Shown: positions 60,794 through 64,000 of the stretch, piece by piece
Numbering within the stretch: position 1 is the stretch's first letter
Layout of the letters: each line of letters opens with the position of its first letter
NCBI GenBank assembly: GCA_024639185.1
Contig: JAHEIW010000004.1
Span: forward strand, 29,999-93,998
Reading direction: 5' to 3'
DNA: 64,000 bases
Origin: Deltaproteobacteria bacterium
GTDB lineage: Bacteria; Desulfobacterota; Desulfobacteria; Desulfobacterales; JAHEIW01
The notes under the pieces: model-generated
Told to the model about the DNA's origin: nothing
Database searches by the model: none
What the model saw: only the letters and a program-made list of their open reading frames with translations
Program-made: the position numbers and the translations under genes

Positions 60794-62320
60794 ATGTTAA
60801 ATCCAAGTGAATTTCCCCAGGCGCAGCCTTATGATGAACACAACCAGCGACTCATCGGAAATGTTCACCCCTCTGACTGGGTCAACCCGGAGCCTGACGG
60901 CCGTTACAACATGGTGGTCATCGGGGCCGGTACCGCCGGTCTGATCACCGCCGCCGGCACCGCCGGTCTGGGCGGCAAGGTGGCCTTGATTGAGCGCGGC
61001 CTGATGGGCGGTGATTGTCTGAATGTTGGCTGCGTGCCCTCCAAGGCCCTGATCCGGGCCGCGCGCGCCGCAGCTGATGTGCGGACTGCCGGTCAGTTTG
61101 GCGTGCAGGTGCCCGATGGGGTTAGCGTTGATTTTGCAGCGATCATGGAGCGTTTGCGGCGTCTGCGCGCCGATATTAGTAAGCATGACTCGGCCAGGCG
61201 CTTCAGCGGGCTTGGCATGGATGTCTTTCTGGGATCTGCCAAATTAGTATCACCCGATACGGTTGAAGTCGACGGCAAAGCGCTAAAATTTGCCAGGGCC
61301 TGTATAGCGACCGGCTCGCGTGCGCTGGAGCTGCCGATTCCCGGGCTGAACGATGTTGATGTTCTGACCAATGAAACCGTGTTTTCCCTGACTGAATTGC
61401 CGCAGCGGTTGGGCGTGGTCGGCGCCGGCCCGATCGGCTGCGAGTTAGCGCAATCGTTCGCCCGTTTTGGCAGTCAGGTGATTTTAATCGAAGCCATGCA
61501 TGGTATTATGCCCAATGACGAGCCCCGTGCGGCTGAAGTTGTAAAAAAGGTTATGGAAGCGGATGGCGTCCAGCTGCGATGTTGCGGTAAAAACCTTGAA
61601 GTCCGCAAACAGGCCGACGGCATTCACCTGGTCGTCGATTCCCACGGCACCCATTACGATGAGGTCGTCGACCGGCTCCTGCTGGCCGTTGGGCGCACGC
61701 CAAATGTGGAAGGGTTGAACCTGGAAGCAGCCGGGGTGGCATATGACAAAAAGGGCATTCAGGTCAACGAGCGCCTGCAGACGACAAACCGCCGAATCTA
61801 TGCCGCCGGCGATATATGCTTTCCGTACAAATTTACGCACACCGCCGATGCCACTGCGCGCATTGTCATTCAGAATGCACTGTTTTTCGGCCGCACCAAA
61901 TCAAGCGCCCTGACGGTTCCCTGGTGCACGTATACCGATCCGGAAGTGGCCCATGTGGGTCTTTACCCCCGTGAAGCCGAAGAAAAAGGCATTGCGGTCG
62001 ATACCATCACCATTGAAATGAATACGGTCGATCGCGCCATTCTTGAAGGCGATGATGACGGGTTCCTGGATGTTTATGTGAAAAAAAGCACCGATGAAAT
62101 TCTGGGCGCCACCATGGTCTGTCGGCACGCCGGAGATATGATATCTGAAATTACGGTGGCCATGGCAGCCGGTGCCGGGCTGGGCACCATTGCGCGTGCG
62201 ATCCATCCGTATCCAACTCAGGCCGAAGCCATTAAAAAAGCGGGTGACGCTTACAACCGCACGCGGCTGACGCCCCGGGTGCAAAAGATCTTCAATACAC
62301 TGTTAAAATGGCGACGGTAA
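60794..62320 (+). CDS. MerA-like FAD-dependent pyridine nucleotide-disulfide oxidoreductase
   Basis: 508 residues, AGAGGA before the ATG. FAD motif VVIGAGTAGLITAAGTAGLGG, redox-active GGDCLNVGCVPSKALIRAA (CxxxxC), NAD domain VGAGPIGCELAQSFARFG, and a dimerisation domain with the conserved HPYPTQAEA. It resembles mercuric reductase-like proteins, but there is no N-terminal HMA domain and no vicinal C-terminal Cys pair. Hg(II) reduction is therefore not expected. Likely a thiol-disulfide or quinone-type oxidoreductase. Confidence 0.85.
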   Translation: MLNPSEFPQAQPYDEHNQRLIGNVHPSDWVNPEPDGRYNMVVIGAGTAGLITAAGTAGLGGKVALIERGLMGGDCLNVGCVPSKALIRAARAAADVRTAGQFGVQVPDGVSVDFAAIMERLRRLRADISKHDSARRFSGLGMDVFLGSAKLVSPDTVEVDGKALKFARACIATGSRALELPIPGLNDVDVLTNETVFSLTELPQRLGVVGAGPIGCELAQSFARFGSQVILIEAMHGIMPNDEPRAAEVVKKVMEADGVQLRCCGKNLEVRKQADGIHLVVDSHGTHYDEVVDRLLLAVGRTPNVEGLNLEAAGVAYDKKGIQVNERLQTTNRRIYAAGDICFPYKFTHTADATARIVIQNALFFGRTKSSALTVPWCTYTDPEVAHVGLYPREAEEKGIAVDTITIEMNTVDRAILEGDDDGFLDVYVKKSTDEILGATMVCRHAGDMISEITVAMAAGAGLGTIARAIHPYPTQAEAIKKAGDAYNRTRLTPRVQKIFNTLLKWRR

Positions 62321-62399
62321 TTTCCAAAAGCGGCGGCGGCACTGACCCCGTGCGCATGCGTTTAAACTAAAGCGCCTAAACCACCAAACGTTATGACTG

Positions 62400-63413
62400 A
62401 TGCCCGTATCTAAATCAAAAGCGATAAAAGGACAGCCCTGTGTATTGGCCGGTGATATCGGCGGCACCAAAACCCGGCTGGGTCTGTTTGTTGCCGGTAA
62501 ACAACGCCCTGTGGCCCGGGCGACTGCGAAATTTTCCAGTCGTCAGTCAGGCAGCCTCGAGGCGATCGTTGATCAAATGTTTGCCCGCTATCCGGCCAGG
62601 ATAAATAAAGCCTGCTTCGGTATTGCCGGACCGGTGATCAACGGTGTATGCCGCACCACCAACCTGCCCTGGGTCGTATCGGAGAAAAAACTGCAAAAGC
62701 GATTTGGCTGGCAGCAGGTGCGGCTGATCAACGATCTGGGCAGCACGGCCATGGCCATTCCGCTGCTCACGCACCGGGAGGTCAAAGCGCTCAACAGCAT
62801 TAAAGTGCACAAAAACCGGAACATCGGTCTGATGGCGCCGGGTACCGGCCTGGGCCTGGCCCTGCTGGTTTTTGTGGATGGCCGCTACCGGCCGGTGGCC
62901 TCCGAGGGCGGGCATGCCGGCTTTGCCCCCGCCGATGAATCTGAAATGGATCTATGGCAATATCTGCAGGCCCGCTTCGGCCACGTCAGTGCCGAACGCG
63001 TGCTGTCGGGCCAGGGGCTGGTCAATATTTATGACTGGCTCAAATCCGGCGAGGACATTACCGAATCGCCTAAAATCCACCAGGCCATGCGTGCGGCCGA
63101 TCCCGCGCGTGTCATTTCCGAAAATGCCATCAACGGCCGCGACCCGCTTTGCCGGGCTGCGCTGCAGCGGTTTTGTCGTATCTTCGGATCTATTGCCGGC
63201 AATCTGGCCCTCACGGGTATGACGACCGGAGGCCTGTACCTGGGCGGCGGGATTCCTCCCAAAATCTTACCCGCACTGGAAGCTGCGGACTTCATGGACG
63301 CATTCATCGCCAAAGGCCGCTTTAAGGCGTTTATGGAAAAAATTGCGGTGCGGGTGGTCCTCAACGACAGGGCCTCTTTGCTGGGTGCCGCCCATTGCGC
63401 GCTGAATCTGTAA
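62400..63413 (+). CDS. glk: Glucokinase
   Basis: 337 residues, full length for the proteobacterial Glk family. Phosphate-1 loop VLAGDIGGTKTRLGLF, glucose-contact stretches FGIAGPVINGVCRTTNLPW and LINDLGSTAMAIP, phosphate-2 APGTGLGLALL, and EGGHAGFAPAD. Phosphorylates glucose with ATP. It lies 79 bp after the flavoprotein gene and near the glucosidase, giving a small sugar-use neighbourhood. The ATG at 62400 has no strong ribosome binding site. Confidence 0.93.
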   Translation: MPVSKSKAIKGQPCVLAGDIGGTKTRLGLFVAGKQRPVARATAKFSSRQSGSLEAIVDQMFARYPARINKACFGIAGPVINGVCRTTNLPWVVSEKKLQKRFGWQQVRLINDLGSTAMAIPLLTHREVKALNSIKVHKNRNIGLMAPGTGLGLALLVFVDGRYRPVASEGGHAGFAPADESEMDLWQYLQARFGHVSAERVLSGQGLVNIYDWLKSGEDITESPKIHQAMRAADPARVISENAINGRDPLCRAALQRFCRIFGSIAGNLALTGMTTGGLYLGGGIPPKILPALEAADFMDAFIAKGRFKAFMEKIAVRVVLNDRASLLGAAHCALNL

Positions 63414-63649
63414 TTCTTCAGCCCATCCCCTTTACATCATTTCTCCATCAGACAACCTGATTCTTGTCTTTAAATTTGTAATAAATGATACATGCCTGTC
63501 TACTATTATTTACCTCATCGGGTCAGCAAATCTTTCGACAAACATAACTACCTGGAAACATATTGTTTGTTAAAAACGGTCCTCAGCACAATATTTGCAT
63601 ACTCAGAATGTGTTATTAACCCAATGGCCATTTTAGACAAGGAGGTAAA

Positions 63650-64000
63650 ATGAAAAAATTCGGGCTGCTTACTTTTTTATTACTCGGTCTGCCATGCATT
63701 CTGCTGGCACAGGAAAAACCCTTACCCGCGGAAGCCAAAAAGGTAATCGATTACTACTATCAGGGCAAAGGCCTGGGTGCTGTCCTGGTGGAGCACAAAT
63801 TGTGTTCCCAGATTTATGAAGACGGGCCTTATAAATACGAGTGCCAGGAAGGGGTCAGCGGGGGGCAAATCGAAATGGGCCGGGAGGTCTTTTTATGGAT
63901 GAATTTTCTGGTGCCTGCCGGAGATCAACCCGATATCATCATTCATTTCAAACGCAACAACAAAGTTCGCAGCGTCAGCAACCTCGAGCTTCCCGGCTCC
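63650..64000 (+). CDS. Secreted protein, cut by window end
   Basis: 117 codons are visible with no stop. AAGGAGG precedes the ATG at 63650. Signal peptide (MKKFGLLTFLLLGLPCILLA), then a mature part with QEKPLPAEAKKVIDYYYQGK, two Cys (HKLCSQIY, KYECQEG) and strands (IEMGREVFLWMNFLVPAG, DIIIHFKRNNKVRSV). Family not recognised. Confidence 0.6.
   Translation, partial: MKKFGLLTFLLLGLPCILLAQEKPLPAEAKKVIDYYYQGKGLGAVLVEHKLCSQIYEDGPYKYECQEGVSGGQIEMGREVFLWMNFLVPAGDQPDIIIHFKRNNKVRSVSNLELPGS

Noticed and set aside
60794-62320. Mercuric reductase (merA)
   Set aside because: Has the CxxxxC flavoprotein core but lacks the HMA domain and the C-terminal Cys pair needed to bind Hg(II); no mer genes nearby.

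Overview
The window looks like a chromosomal contig of an anaerobic deltaproteobacterium (Desulfobacterota, Desulfobacterales-like). This is inferred from the glycyl radical enzyme with its activase, Desulfobacterota-style small proteins, intergenic palindromic repeats and mixed GC content. No rRNA, tRNA or CRISPR array was seen. About 60 genes are supported, many in short operons separated by repeat-rich gaps.

Layout. 0-6 kb: a REP-associated tyrosine transposase with a DnaA-IV-like tail, two copies of its presumed end repeat, small membrane proteins, an M28 peptidase missing its catalytic middle, and a candidate small RNA. 6-10 kb: pyrB, a MATE exporter and an O6-alkylguanine-DNA alkyltransferase. 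10-14.7 kb: a MacAB-type ABC export operon (ATPase, two permeases, adaptor). 15-17.8 kb: an arsenic island (leaderless arsR with an operator over its start, arsM, a C_GCAxxG_C_C protein, a CxxC AhpD-like protein). 18-24.6 kb: PilZ and SpoIIE-type signalling genes, a TetR regulator with two identical operator sites, and a DMT exporter. 24.8-31 kb: a polar amino-acid or opine-type ABC importer with two binding proteins and an AstE/AspA-like deacylase, containing a pair of inverted 110-bp repeats. 31-40 kb: khpA, an RND efflux pair with a Spy/CpxP-like protein and a small membrane protein, and a divergent two-component system that probably controls them. 40-47.7 kb: an outer-membrane barrel, a dead choloylglycine-hydrolase fragment, a thioesterase, then a FadR-type regulator divergent from a glycyl radical enzyme operon (enzyme, activase, SDR, and an unrecognised protein built from two copies of a WHxH-C-F unit). 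47.7-49.6 kb: an aldo/keto reductase carried on what reads as a complete lone integron cassette with a 61-bp attC site. 49.8-57.7 kb: small regulatory, envelope and unknown genes among palindromic repeats, one of them split by a 50-bp tandem array. 57.8-64 kb: a GH63-type glucosidase, a MerA-like flavoprotein, glucokinase and a secreted protein cut by the window end.

The most notable items are the lone integron cassette, the glycyl radical operon with its duplicated-domain partner and a well-formed FadR-type promoter/operator, the long-palindrome repeat family, and the regulatory layout of the arsenic island. All family assignments come from reading motifs by eye; no database search was run.
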